Assembly: GCA_041658405.1 (NCBI GenBank)
Contig: JBBAAG010000001.1
Coordinates: 62,001-126,000 of the forward strand
Length of the DNA: 64,000 nt
Direction of reading: 5' to 3'
DNA from: Elusimicrobiota bacterium
GTDB lineage: Bacteria; Elusimicrobiota; UBA5214; JBBAAG01
Part shown: positions 1 through 9,005 of the stretch, piece by piece
Layout: the number at the start of each line of letters is the position of its first letter
Numbering within the stretch: the first letter of the stretch is position 1
Program-made: the position numbers and the translations under genes
Notes under the pieces: generated by a model
What the model was told of the DNA's origin: nothing
Seen by the model: only the letters and a program-made list of their open reading frames with translations
Databases searched by the model: none

Positions 1-585
1 AACACGTTTTATCTGCACAGGATGGCCTGTATAGTTTGGTTTATACGACCGGAGTTCAACTTTTTCCGGGTATACAAACTTAGTTTTCTGCCGGGAAACG
101 TCTACTGGTATATCAATCAGCACAGGGCCCGGGCGGCCGGTTTTTGCGATATAGAATGCTTCACGTATAACTCTTGCGAGGTCCGCTACGTCCTTCACCA
201 GATAATTATGTTTTGTAACAGGCCGTGTTATACCCGTGGTATCAGCTTCCTGGAACGCGTCATTACCAATAAGATTCGTCGCAACCTGGCCTGTAATTGC
301 TACCATCGGGATGGAATCCATATACGCCGTAGCAAGCCCGGTTGTAAGATTTGTAGCTCCCGGGCCGGAAGTTGCAATGCAAACACCTACTTTTCCTGTT
401 GAACGCGCATAACCGTCCGCCATATGCGCTGCGCCTTGTTCATGACGGGTAAGGATGAGTTTTATTTTGGAACCATAAAGCGCGTCAAATATCGGAAGTA
501 ATACTCCGCCGGGGATACCAAACATTATATCCACGCCTTCTTTTGTTAAGCATTCAACTAAAATCTCTGAGCCAGTTTTTTCCAT
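1..585 (-). CDS. ilvB: Acetolactate synthase large subunit, N-terminal part (cut by window edge)
   Basis: Thiamine-diphosphate enzyme that condenses pyruvate with pyruvate or 2-oxobutyrate, the first common step of valine, leucine and isoleucine synthesis. Only the first 195 codons lie in the window; the rest runs off the left edge. The visible part is the Pyr (ThDP-binding N-terminal) domain: FGIPGG at about residues 22-27, the catalytic glutamate in HEQGAAHMADGYAR (E49), then SGPGATN and TGQV motifs typical of AHAS. The ATG at 583-585 gives the standard N-terminus. It lies 36 bases downstream of ilvD and is last in the visible ilv cluster. A relative such as another ThDP decarboxylase is unlikely given the motif set and the ilvD neighbour. 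Confidence 0.95.
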   Translation of the reverse strand, partial: MEKTGSEILVECLTKEGVDIMFGIPGGVLLPIFDALYGSKIKLILTRHEQGAAHMADGYARSTGKVGVCIATSGPGATNLTTGLATAYMDSIPMVAITGQVATNLIGNDAFQEADTTGITRPVTKHNYLVKDVADLARVIREAFYIAKTGRPGPVLIDIPVDVSRQKTKFVYPEKVELRSYKPNYTGHPVQIKRV

Positions 586-621
586 AAAAATAAATTCTTT
601 CCCTGCCTTATTCCATAATTC

Positions 622-2370
622 CTATTTCAACACCGCGCCGGTATTTGCTGAAGATACAAGTTTTGCGTACCGCGAAAGATAGCCCGTGCGTACCTTTGGT
701 TGTAACGGTTTAACTTTTGCTGTACGGATTTTTATATCCGCATCTGTCAGCCGTACAGTAAGCATACGGTTTGGGATATCAATTGTTATCATATCACCGT
801 CCTCAACCACTGCGATCGGCCCGTTATCCGCAGCTTCCGGAGAAATATGCCCGATACACGGACCGCGGGTACCACCGGAGAATCTGCCGTCAGTAATTAA
901 TGCTACGGATTCAGATAAGCCCATCCCTACAATTGCGGAGGTGGGGGATAACATTTCACGCATACCCGGCCCGCCCTTCGGTCCTTCATGCCGGATAACT
1001 ATTACAACGCCTTTATCAATTTTTTTGTCAGTGATAGCTTTCATTGCATCAGCTTCGCTGTTGAACACTTTGGCTTTACCTGTAAATGTAAGCATTTTAT
1101 CTTTAACAGCGGACTGTTTTACTACCGCGCCATCCGGTGCGAGATTGCCATGGAGTATCGCAATCCCGCCTTGTTTACCAAACGGATTATTTAATGATCT
1201 AATAATCTCGGGATCCAAGACTTTACCACTCGCCGCGATTTCTGTTATATCCCTGCCACTGACAGTAGCTGCGGTGTTTAGTTTACTTTTTAAGACTGAT
1301 AGTACCGCTGAAATACCGCCTGCGCGGTCAAGGTCTTCCATATACACATCCCCCGCGGGTTCAAGACGAACAATATTGGGGGTTGTTCTTGAGATATCAT
1401 CAAACTTTTTTAATGGTAACTCTATCCCGCATTCACGCGCGATTGCCGGAAGGTGAAGAACCGTATTTGTTGACCCGCCAAGCGCCATGTCCGCCATAAT
1501 AGCGTTATTAAACGCTTTCTCCGTCATTATACGTTTTGGGAGTAACGTTTGTTTTTCTATGAGTTCCACCACACGCATACCGGAATCATAGGCAATACGC
1601 CGTTTCTTTGCAGAGACCGCCGGCGCTGTTGCGCAACCCGGTAAACTCATACCCATTACTTCAGTTAAACACGCCATAGTATTGGCAGTGTATAATCCCT
1701 GGCATGAGCCCGCACCGGGACATGCACAGATTTCCACTGCGGATAGTGCAGCGTCATCCATTTTCCCGGCGGAGTACAACCCTACCGCCTCAAATGTATC
1801 GCGTACTAAAGACCTGTGTTTACCCGCATGAAAACCCGCAAGCATCGGCCCGGCAGTAACTACGATTGATGGTATATTCAACCGTGCAACTGCCATAAGC
1901 ATACCCGGGGTTATTTTATCACAGTTTGTCAGGAGTATCAGCCCGTCAAGCCCGTGTGCGCGTGCAACGCATTCTATGGAGTCCGTGATTAATTCACGGC
2001 TGGGTAATGAATAACTCATGCCTTCGTGTCCCATGGCAATACCGTCACAGATTGCGGGTAAGCCAAAAATAAAGGGTGTCCCGCCTGCAGCGGCAACTCC
2101 CCGTTCTACCCAGCGTTCAAGATCACGTATGTTTATATGTCCCGGTACGAGGTCACTGAAACTCGACGCTATACCAACAAACGGTTTATCAATCTGTCCT
2201 TTAGTCAATCCTGTAGCATATAATAACGCGCGATGCGGTGCGCGTTGATATCCTTCTTTCACCGCACGGCTGTTAAATGACGGTACCAGTTTTTTTTCGT
2301 CCTTACCTGTCTGCACAGTACCCGCTTTTTTTGATGACTTAACACTTTTCTTACTATTTTTTCCTGACAT
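622..2370 (-). CDS. ilvD: Dihydroxy-acid dehydratase
   Basis: Fe-S dehydratase that converts 2,3-dihydroxy-isovalerate and 2,3-dihydroxy-methylvalerate to the 2-oxo acids in branched-chain amino acid synthesis; cytoplasmic. The IlvD/Edd signature NCDKITPGM and the later GAGSCQG carry cluster cysteines (about C150 and C223). Where many [2Fe-2S] enzymes have Pro-Cys-Asn near residue 76, this protein has Pro-Gly-His, a common variant. I chose the ATG at 2368-2370 because GGGGAG sits 9 bases upstream; a TTG two codons earlier (2376) lies almost on top of that site. The first 27 residues are a lysine- and serine-rich extension before the conserved domain. It overlaps the end of cimA by 17 bases, so the two are probably translationally coupled. 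Confidence 0.96.
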   Translation of the reverse strand: MSGKNSKKSVKSSKKAGTVQTGKDEKKLVPSFNSRAVKEGYQRAPHRALLYATGLTKGQIDKPFVGIASSFSDLVPGHINIRDLERWVERGVAAAGGTPFIFGLPAICDGIAMGHEGMSYSLPSRELITDSIECVARAHGLDGLILLTNCDKITPGMLMAVARLNIPSIVVTAGPMLAGFHAGKHRSLVRDTFEAVGLYSAGKMDDAALSAVEICACPGAGSCQGLYTANTMACLTEVMGMSLPGCATAPAVSAKKRRIAYDSGMRVVELIEKQTLLPKRIMTEKAFNNAIMADMALGGSTNTVLHLPAIARECGIELPLKKFDDISRTTPNIVRLEPAGDVYMEDLDRAGGISAVLSVLKSKLNTAATVSGRDITEIAASGKVLDPEIIRSLNNPFGKQGGIAILHGNLAPDGAVVKQSAVKDKMLTFTGKAKVFNSEADAMKAITDKKIDKGVVIVIRHEGPKGGPGMREMLSPTSAIVGMGLSESVALITDGRFSGGTRGPCIGHISPEAADNGPIAVVEDGDMITIDIPNRMLTVRLTDADIKIRTAKVKPLQPKVRTGYLSRYAKLVSSANTGAVLK

Positions 2371-3952
2371 TTCCAAACTCTCCCCTCTTCTTCAATAATT
2401 TGTATTCAATTGCATCTACTAACGCTATTAAACTCGCTTCAATAATGTTTTCTGATACTCCTATGGTAGTCCAGGTGTCTTTTCTATCACGTGATTCTAT
2501 TAACACACGCACCTTCGCTGCGGTACCGGCTTTTGCGTCAATCACACGTACCTTGAAGTCTGACAGGCTCATATCCGCGAGTTCTTTATAAAACTTGGCT
2601 AATGCTTTCCTCAACGCAGTATCCAGCGCGTTTACCGGCCCGTCGCCATCCGCGGCAGTATGTTCTGTCTGGCCGTTAACTTTAACTTTAACCGTAGCTT
2701 CCGACCTCCACCCGCCTTTTTCTTCTTTCTCAATGATCACCCGCATGCCTTCCAGGTCAAATAACGGGACATACTGTTTCAATGTTTTACGCAGTAATAA
2801 TTCAAACGATTCCTCTGCTGCTTCAAATTGATACCCTTGTTTTTCCAAATTTTTTACGGTATTCAACACTTTTTTTGCGGTATCATCATCTTTACCGTTA
2901 CTCAATTTTAAGTCCGTCATTTTTTGGAGGACATTACTTTTCCCGGAATATTCGGAGATAAGAATTTTTCTTGTATTCCCAACATCCTCCGGTTTTATAT
3001 GTTCATAGGTTCCTGTATGCCGGCTGACCGCGCTCGCGTGGATACCGCCCTTATGCGCAAACGCTGCGGTACCAACATACGGCTGGTAATCATTGGGGAC
3101 CATATTTGCTATCTCCGAAACATACCTCGAAAGTTCTGTCAGGTTCATAATTTTTTCGGGGGATACACAGTTATACCCGAGTTTTATCTGCAGGTTCGGC
3201 AGTATCGCACAGAGATCGGCATTCCCGCAGCGTTCGCCATAACCGTTAATCGTTCCCTGGACAAGCGTTGCGCCTTCCATAACAGCGGTAACACTGTTCG
3301 CTATCCCGCAGCCGGAATCATTATGCGCGTGTATGCCAAGCGGTACACAGCGTACCTGCATGCGTACGTACCGCATAATATCCTGTATCTGCCCCGGGAG
3401 CATACCGCCATTAGTATCACACAAAGTAAGATTTACTGCACCCGCGGATGCCGCGGTTTTAAGGACTTCCACAGCGTACTCGCGGTTATTGATGAAACCA
3501 TCAAAAAAATGTTCCGCATCAAAGATAACATCCATACCTTTACTTTTGAGGAACCCGATTGAATCACGGACCATACAAAGGTTGTTCTCTAATGTAGTCT
3601 TTAACGCGTGAGTTACATGCAGCGCCCAGGATTTACCGAATATACTTGCCACCGCAGTTTTGGCGTTCACCGTGGCAATAAGGTTAGGGTCGTTCTCCGG
3701 TTTATTATCCTTATGCCGGGTGGAACAAAACGCAACTACTTTCGCGTGGGTAAGTTTTACCGTCCTTGCACGTACAAAAAATTCGCTGTCTTTCGGGTTT
3801 GAGCCCGGCCATCCGCCTTCTACGTAATCAATCCCGAACTTGTCTAATGCGAGTAATATTTTTATTTTATCTTCTACTGATAACGACACCCCCAGAGCCT
3901 GTGCGCCGTCACGTAGGGTTACATCAAAGACGGATATCTTGCTGGTTTTCAT
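2354..3952 (-). CDS. cimA: (R)-citramalate synthase
   Basis: Condenses pyruvate and acetyl-CoA to citramalate, giving a threonine-independent route to 2-oxobutyrate and isoleucine. The N-terminal HMGL-like TIM barrel has the TLRDGAQ metal/substrate motif (residues 12-18), the YVEGGWPGSNPKD stretch typical of the TIGR00977-type citramalate synthase family, and HAHND near residue 208. The C-terminal part (about 390-530) is a LeuA-type allosteric dimer domain, so feedback inhibition by isoleucine is likely. At 532 residues it has the length of this family. It lies between lysC and ilvD in one run of genes. 2-Isopropylmalate synthase is the alternative, but the GGWPGSNPKD signature argues for citramalate synthase. 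Confidence 0.93.
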   Translation of the reverse strand: MKTSKISVFDVTLRDGAQALGVSLSVEDKIKILLALDKFGIDYVEGGWPGSNPKDSEFFVRARTVKLTHAKVVAFCSTRHKDNKPENDPNLIATVNAKTAVASIFGKSWALHVTHALKTTLENNLCMVRDSIGFLKSKGMDVIFDAEHFFDGFINNREYAVEVLKTAASAGAVNLTLCDTNGGMLPGQIQDIMRYVRMQVRCVPLGIHAHNDSGCGIANSVTAVMEGATLVQGTINGYGERCGNADLCAILPNLQIKLGYNCVSPEKIMNLTELSRYVSEIANMVPNDYQPYVGTAAFAHKGGIHASAVSRHTGTYEHIKPEDVGNTRKILISEYSGKSNVLQKMTDLKLSNGKDDDTAKKVLNTVKNLEKQGYQFEAAEESFELLLRKTLKQYVPLFDLEGMRVIIEKEEKGGWRSEATVKVKVNGQTEHTAADGDGPVNALDTALRKALAKFYKELADMSLSDFKVRVIDAKAGTAAKVRVLIESRDRKDTWTTIGVSENIIEASLIALVDAIEYKLLKKRGEFGNVRKK

Positions 3953-3972
3953 ATATCAAATAATTCCCTGTT

Positions 3973-5196
3973 TCATCCCTGGCGTTTAGCAAGGCCAAAT
4001 GCTTCATGCAAAACTCTCACTGCGTGTATAATATCCGCGCTGTCTACCATACACGAAATCTTTATCTCGCTGGTGGAGATCATTTCAATATTAATCTTTT
4101 CTTTTGCCAGGGCACTGAACATCTTTGCAGCGACACCCGCATGGCTGCGCATGCCAACCCCTACGATTGAAACTTTTGCAACGTCTTTATCACAGAGAAC
4201 ATCTTTTGCACCGATTTCTTTTTTTAATTTCGCGAGTATCGGTAAAACTTTATCCAAATCATGTTTTGATACCGTAAACGATATATCGTTAGAACGGTCC
4301 TGTGCGGCAGATTGTATGATCATATCTACCATAATATTAGCTTTCCCAAGCTCGCTAAAAATCTTAGCTGCAACACCGGGTTTATCCGGTAAGTCAGTGA
4401 TTGACAGTTTTGCCTGGTCTTTATCAAACGCAACGCTGGAGACTACTACTTCTTCCATATTATTTACCTCCCTGCGAACAATTGTACCTTTCTCCGTAGA
4501 AAATGTTGAGCGTATATGCAGAACAACATTATATTTTTTTGCTACTTCAATTGACCGTGCCTGCATTACCTGCGCGCCGGAACCTGCCATCTCAAGCATT
4601 TCGTCATAACTTATAGCATCAATCTTCCGCGCGTCAGGTACTACCCGCGGGTCGGTGGTATACACGCCTTTGACGTCAGTAAATATTTCGCATTCATCCG
4701 CTTTCAATGCCGCGGCTAATGCTACAGCCGTAAGGTCAGAACCTCCCCGTCCAAGAGTTGTTATATCGCGGTTGGGGTTTTGTCCCTGGAAACCTGCAAC
4801 TATGACAATTTTATTTTTTTGTAATTCCTTATAAATTTTTGTGGGTATAATCCGCGTAATCCTTGCTTTTGTATGAGTACGGTCCGCATAAATACCTGCT
4901 TGCGGGCCGGTTAATGAGATTGATTCCTGCCCGAGTTCACGGATTGCCATCGCTAATAATGCGATTGATACTTGTTCACCCGTTGCAAGCAGCATATCCA
5001 TCTCACGGTCGGACGGGTTCTCTGTAATCTCCTTCGCTTTTGCGATAAGGTCGTCTGTCATGTCTCCCGGAGCGGAAACTACAACTACTACCTTATTTCC
5101 GCGTTTTTGTACTTCAATAACCCGTGATGCTACATGTTTTACTTTAACAGTATCCGCGACGGATGAACCGCCGAATTTCATTACAATAAGTGCCAT
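3973..5196 (-). CDS. lysC: Aspartate kinase with two ACT domains
   Basis: Phosphorylates aspartate, the entry step to lysine, threonine and methionine. The amino-acid kinase domain begins with KFGGSS (residues 7-12) and has the GRGGSDLTAVALAAAL segment in the substrate region. The C-terminal 130 or so residues form two ACT domains, as in lysine- or threonine-regulated single-function aspartokinases. No homoserine dehydrogenase domain is fused. Its length of 407 residues is normal. An AGGAG lies about 15 bases upstream of the only plausible ATG. It sits 36 bases after thrB and 20 bases before cimA, which ties aspartate-family and branched-chain synthesis into one transcription unit. Confidence 0.96.
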   Translation of the reverse strand: MALIVMKFGGSSVADTVKVKHVASRVIEVQKRGNKVVVVVSAPGDMTDDLIAKAKEITENPSDREMDMLLATGEQVSIALLAMAIRELGQESISLTGPQAGIYADRTHTKARITRIIPTKIYKELQKNKIVIVAGFQGQNPNRDITTLGRGGSDLTAVALAAALKADECEIFTDVKGVYTTDPRVVPDARKIDAISYDEMLEMAGSGAQVMQARSIEVAKKYNVVLHIRSTFSTEKGTIVRREVNNMEEVVVSSVAFDKDQAKLSITDLPDKPGVAAKIFSELGKANIMVDMIIQSAAQDRSNDISFTVSKHDLDKVLPILAKLKKEIGAKDVLCDKDVAKVSIVGVGMRSHAGVAAKMFSALAKEKINIEMISTSEIKISCMVDSADIIHAVRVLHEAFGLAKRQG

Positions 5197-5232
5197 AATC
5201 TTTTAACGGTACTCCTGATAAATAAAATAATC

Positions 5233-6186
5233 CTAAACTTTTTCCACCCTATACCCTGTATCATCTATCTCCAACACTTTATACGACGCAAGAACATTAT
5301 ACTTTTTCCACGCTGATACCATACGCTCACCGATGATACTCCCTGTTTTCTTACTTTCCGTTACTGCCAGCATTGTCGGGCCAGCGCCGCTGAGCGCGAC
5401 ACCCATTGCGCCGGCACGTTTTGCTGCAGCATAAACTTTATAAAAACCGGGGATAAGTTTTGAACGGTATGGTTGGTGTAGTTTGTCTCTCATCCCAAAA
5501 TCCAGTAATCGCAGATTACCAGTTATAAACGCTGTGGTTACCATACCTACTCTTGCACAGTTATACACAGCGTTACGCATAGGTATATTTTTTGGTAATA
5601 CCGCCCGTGCTTTCTTCGTCGTGAGTTCAAATCCCGGTATACACGTTATGGCATAAATTTTACTTTTTATTTTGTCAAACTTTATGTACCCGATCTTTTT
5701 GTCTTCTATATATGACAAACACACTCCTCCGACAATTGCAGGGACAACATTATCCGGATGCCCTTCAAGTTTAGATGCCATATTAATAATATCTTCAGTT
5801 GTAAACCTGTCATTCAACACCGCGTTTACCGCGGTAATACCGCCTACTCTTGCCGCAGCGCTGCTGCCTAACCCGCGGGTTACCGGTATGTTATTCACAA
5901 GCTTAAGGCTTACCCCTGCAGAATGTATCCCCGCTTTTTTTAGTGCAACTTTGATAGCGGTGAATACCACGTTATCCTGTGTCTTCGAAATGCTTTCACA
6001 ACCCTCACCCAGGATATGGATATTCTTAAGCACCACTCCACCTTTTTTCACGGAGGGGGATAAAGTATCGATCTCCACATCAACGGTATTATATAAGCCC
6101 ACCGCCATGCCCAGACAGTCAAACCCTGACCCGAGATTACCGCTGGTTGCGGGGATTGTAACTCTTACCGCACGTTTAAATCCCAT
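5233..6186 (-). CDS. thrB: Homoserine kinase (GHMP family)
   Basis: ATP-dependent phosphorylation of homoserine in threonine synthesis. GHMP-kinase features are clear: N-terminal PATSGNLGSGFDCLGMA (residues 12-28), the ATP-binding PVTRGLGSSAAAR (101-113) and the C-terminal ALSGAGPTMLAV motif. The length of 317 residues is typical. The ATG overlaps the 3' end of thiC by 11 bases and the Shine-Dalgarno is weak (GGGAAAT), so translation probably depends on coupling with thiC. No homoserine dehydrogenase or threonine synthase gene lies in the window; they must be elsewhere if the pathway is complete. Confidence 0.95.
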   Translation of the reverse strand: MGFKRAVRVTIPATSGNLGSGFDCLGMAVGLYNTVDVEIDTLSPSVKKGGVVLKNIHILGEGCESISKTQDNVVFTAIKVALKKAGIHSAGVSLKLVNNIPVTRGLGSSAAARVGGITAVNAVLNDRFTTEDIINMASKLEGHPDNVVPAIVGGVCLSYIEDKKIGYIKFDKIKSKIYAITCIPGFELTTKKARAVLPKNIPMRNAVYNCARVGMVTTAFITGNLRLLDFGMRDKLHQPYRSKLIPGFYKVYAAAKRAGAMGVALSGAGPTMLAVTESKKTGSIIGERMVSAWKKYNVLASYKVLEIDDTGYRVEKV

Positions 6187-7456
6187 ACTTGCTTATTTCC
6201 CGCATTGCACAAAATGTGCCGCACATTGTGCAGACTTCTTTATCCTTCGGTACCGACTTACTGCGTTCCTCATGTACTTTACGCGGATCTATCGCTAACC
6301 TTTCCTGGGTTGCCCAGTCAAGGTTTTTCCGTGCTTTAGAAAATTTTTTGTCCCACTCAAATGCCGGTTTTAATCCTTTTGCTATATCACCTGCGTGGCC
6401 GGCAATACGCGCAGCTATGATACCGTTATGTACATCCTGAATATCAGGCAACCGCAGATGTTCCGCCGGAGTTACATAACAAATAAAATCCGCACCTGCT
6501 GCAGCGGCTACAGTACCGCCGATAGCTGCAGTTATATGATCATACCCCGGTGCGATGTCTGTTACTAACGGTCCCAGAAGATAATATGGCGCGTTATGCG
6601 TAAGGCGTTTTTGTAGTTTCACGTGTGGAACTATTTTATCTAATTGCATATGCCCCGGGCCTTCAACTATGACACTCACTCCTTCTTTCCTCGCGGCAGT
6701 AACCATTCCCGCTAAAATGTGTAGTTCAGATAGTTGAGCATTATCATCAGCATCCGCTAATGCACCCGGGCGTAAACCGTCACCCAGGCTCAGGGTAACA
6801 TTATATTTCTTCGCAATTTCAAGTACTCGTTCAAAGTTCTGGTATAACGGATTCTCTTTATTATTCGCAAGCATCCATCCTGCGAGAAACGCACCGCCAC
6901 GGCTTACTATCCCGCAGATACGTTTATGTTTTCTCAACCTCTTCACAGTTGAGAGTGTAACCCCGCAATGTACCGTCATAAAATCTACGCCGTCACTCGC
7001 ATGGCGTTCAAGCGCGGAAAATAAGGTTTCCGGATCCATTTTGTGGACGGGTAAACCTCTGCGTGATGTCTCAACAATTGCCTGGTAAACCGGGACTGTA
7101 CCTACAGGAATCGGTGATTCTTTTATTACCATAGCACGGATTTTGTTGAGGTTACCCCCGCAGGAAAGATCCATCACGGCATCAGCTTTTGCTGCAACAA
7201 CCGCTGCGAGTTTCTCGCGTTCTTTTTCAATTGATGAACAATCAGTCGAAGTTCCGATATTGGCATTAACCTTTGTACTCATCCCTTCACCTACTGCGGA
7301 AGGAGTTTTCATTTTTCTTTTAATATTGTTGGTTATAACCACAGTCCCGCGGTTAATACGCGAGATTAGTGTTTTTACGTCAATGTTTTCCGTTTTTGCA
7401 ACGGCAGTAAGGTTTACTTTACATTTTTTACTGAGTATATCAGATATTTTTTCCAT
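6176..7456 (-). CDS. thiC: Phosphomethylpyrimidine synthase (short form)
   Basis: Radical-SAM enzyme that rearranges 5-aminoimidazole ribotide to hydroxymethylpyrimidine phosphate for thiamine. The barrel has the characteristic TVHCGVT, SRGGAFLAGWM and VEGPGHMQLDK motifs. The cluster cysteines lie at the extreme C-terminus (CTMCGTFC), spaced C-x2-C-x3-C, one residue shorter than the canonical C-x2-C-x4-C. At 426 residues it is the short ThiC form, without the extra N-terminal domain of the enterobacterial protein. It overlaps thrB by 11 bases and follows a ThiD2-like gene by 21 bases. There is no room for a TPP riboswitch directly upstream. Confidence 0.95.
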   Translation of the reverse strand: MEKISDILSKKCKVNLTAVAKTENIDVKTLISRINRGTVVITNNIKRKMKTPSAVGEGMSTKVNANIGTSTDCSSIEKEREKLAAVVAAKADAVMDLSCGGNLNKIRAMVIKESPIPVGTVPVYQAIVETSRRGLPVHKMDPETLFSALERHASDGVDFMTVHCGVTLSTVKRLRKHKRICGIVSRGGAFLAGWMLANNKENPLYQNFERVLEIAKKYNVTLSLGDGLRPGALADADDNAQLSELHILAGMVTAARKEGVSVIVEGPGHMQLDKIVPHVKLQKRLTHNAPYYLLGPLVTDIAPGYDHITAAIGGTVAAAAGADFICYVTPAEHLRLPDIQDVHNGIIAARIAGHAGDIAKGLKPAFEWDKKFSKARKNLDWATQERLAIDPRKVHEERSKSVPKDKEVCTMCGTFCAMREISKYGI

Positions 7457-7477
7457 ATTATTACAACCAATCCTTCC

Positions 7478-7930
7478 CTATATTACCTTGCTTTTTTTAC
7501 GCCGCCGGGGTTTAACTTTATTAATGTTAATAAGTTTCACCACCTGTTTCTCTAGGCTGTAAAGCCTGAACCTTATTCTTTGCAGGTCACTCACTGCGTC
7601 ACGAGATAATAACCTGCTGTACTCTTCTAAAACACGAACCGCTTCCTGTGCACGGCGAAAATTGCTGGTCACCAGTTCGTGCAGCGTTTCAAATCCTGTT
7701 GATGTAAATTCTTTACCAACATCACCATCGCTATCCCGCGTGGTGATTAACAGGTTATACACCGCAGAACCTATCCTGCTAACCCTGTGCCTTAACCTGC
7801 GGAGATCATTCACAACCTTTTTGTTATCCGCCAGAAACCGTACTGTATCTTCCACCACGCGTAAGCCTTCTCTCGCGCGGTTAAAGTTTGCGTCAATTAA
7901 TCGGTAATACTTACTACTTTTTTTTCCCAT
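7478..7930 (-). CDS. thiD2: Stand-alone ThiD2-like hydroxymethylpyrimidine phosphate kinase
   Basis: A 150-residue helical protein. It carries YRLIDANFNRAREGLRVVED at residues 9-28 and a second similar half, SNFRRAQEAVRVLEEYSR, near residues 89-106. This pattern matches the ThiD2 domain known as a fusion partner of ThiE in cyanobacteria and other bacteria. ThiD2 is described as a monofunctional kinase that makes HMP-PP from HMP-P. Its place 21 bases upstream of thiC, whose product yields HMP-P, supports that role. The domain is not fused to ThiE here, and no thiE is in the window. The last dozen residues are very basic. The function is inferred from family resemblance and context. Confidence 0.78.
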   Translation of the reverse strand: MGKKSSKYYRLIDANFNRAREGLRVVEDTVRFLADNKKVVNDLRRLRHRVSRIGSAVYNLLITTRDSDGDVGKEFTSTGFETLHELVTSNFRRAQEAVRVLEEYSRLLSRDAVSDLQRIRFRLYSLEKQVVKLININKVKPRRRKKSKVI

Positions 7931-8399
7931 ATGCGTTCAGTATTTTTTTAATAATGCCAGTGGTGGATTTCCCGGCAATAACTTTTATCCGTACAGTTTC
8001 CCCTGCAATATCATGGCCTATAATGTCGTTATACTTCCAGTCCCCGCCTTTTACCAGGATATCCGGTACCAATGCGCGGATAACTTTCTCCGGTGTGTCT
8101 TCGTTATATACCACCACGTGATCCACGGGGGTTAGTGCGGCAAGCATTTTTGCGCGGTCAAGTTCCGGAACTACAGGCCGCTTCGGGCCTTTTATCCTGC
8201 AGACTGATTTATCTGAGTTCAAACCGACTACCAGGATATCGCCTAATTGCTTGCACCGGTAAAAAATCTGTAAATGCCCGGTATGCAGTATATCAAAACA
8301 TCCGTTTGTAAACACTACCCGCTTCCCCGCGCGTTTATACCGCCGGGTAAGCGTTACCATTTCCCGCAGGGGGATAAGTTTACTTTTCCACCAGTTCAT
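7914..8399 (-). CDS. hldC: D-glycero-beta-D-manno-heptose 1-phosphate adenylyltransferase (RfaE2/HldC type)
   Basis: Nucleotidyltransferase that activates heptose 1-phosphate to ADP-heptose (or NDP-heptose) for lipopolysaccharide core or another surface glycan. The HxGH nucleotidyltransferase motif is in FTNGCFDILHTGHL (about residues 30-43), followed by GLNSDKS and the LVKGGDWKYNDIIG segment typical of the RfaE domain II family. At 161 residues it is the stand-alone second domain; no kinase domain is fused. It overlaps gmhA by 20 bases and the ThiD2 gene by 17 bases. The partner kinase (HldA) and phosphatase (GmhB) are not in the window. Confidence 0.92.
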   Translation of the reverse strand: MNWWKSKLIPLREMVTLTRRYKRAGKRVVFTNGCFDILHTGHLQIFYRCKQLGDILVVGLNSDKSVCRIKGPKRPVVPELDRAKMLAALTPVDHVVVYNEDTPEKVIRALVPDILVKGGDWKYNDIIGHDIAGETVRIKVIAGKSTTGIIKKILNAYGKKK

Positions 8400-8973
8400 C
8401 TTCTACCAACTGGCAAATAATATGCCCCGCTGCAATATGCCCTTCCTGTATCCTTGCTGTTACATCTGACGGGATTTTCAGGCAGACATCCACCATTGAA
8501 CCAATTTTTCCGCCGGACTTACCAGTAAATCCTACCGTCACAGCACCCTGTTTCCGTGCCTGTTTCAGCCCGTGAATAACGTTAACAGAATTGCCGCTGG
8601 TGGAAAGGCCGATCACAACATCGCCTTTCTCTGCTAGAGCTTCAACCTGGCGGGCAAACATTTGTTTTATTCCCAGGTCGTTCACCAGTGCGGTAAGTAC
8701 TGCGGTGTTGCAGTTTAAAGCCAAAGCCGGTAACCCGCGACGCGTGCGCTGGAACCGCCCGACAAGTTCTGCGGATAGATGCTGAGAATCACACGCTGAC
8801 CCGCCGTTACCGAAAAACATGACTTTACGCTTGTTCTTTAAGCAACACGAGATCAACCCGGCTATACGCACAATGTCATCCACACAATTGTCCTGTGTAT
8901 GCTTGAATACATCAATACTTGAGGAAAGACTTGTTAGCACAACTTTTTTCTTTTCTTTAACTGTTAACCGCAT
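8380..8973 (-). CDS. gmhA: Phosphoheptose isomerase
   Basis: SIS-domain enzyme that converts sedoheptulose 7-phosphate to heptose 7-phosphate, the first step towards ADP- or GDP-heptose. The signature FGNGGSACDSQHLSAEL is present at about residues 54-70, with the GLSTSGNS SIS motif near residue 123 and the C-terminal EGHIAAGHIICQLVE segment that carries metal ligands. Its length of 197 residues is normal. It lies 32 bases after accC and overlaps hldC by 20 bases, so the two heptose genes are translated as a pair. Confidence 0.94.
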   Translation of the reverse strand: MRLTVKEKKKVVLTSLSSSIDVFKHTQDNCVDDIVRIAGLISCCLKNKRKVMFFGNGGSACDSQHLSAELVGRFQRTRRGLPALALNCNTAVLTALVNDLGIKQMFARQVEALAEKGDVVIGLSTSGNSVNVIHGLKQARKQGAVTVGFTGKSGGKIGSMVDVCLKIPSDVTARIQEGHIAAGHIICQLVEDELVEK

Positions 8974-9005
8974 AAAAATAATATTTATTCCTTCCGGCGC
9001 AGTGT

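Noticed and set aside
686..1456. Long open frame on the plus strand opposite ilvD (256 codons)
   Set aside because: It is antisense to a well-conserved enzyme, has no ribosome site or family pattern, and its composition mirrors the codon bias of ilvD.
2924..3562. Open frame of 212 codons opposite cimA
   Set aside because: Antisense shadow of a conserved gene with no domain of its own.
5672..6298. Open frame of 208 codons opposite thrB and thiC
   Set aside because: It spans two conserved genes on the other strand and has no recognisable protein pattern.
7457..7477. TPP riboswitch upstream of thiC
   Set aside because: Only 21 bases separate thiC from the upstream gene, far too few for the aptamer, and no THI-box pattern was seen within the upstream gene.
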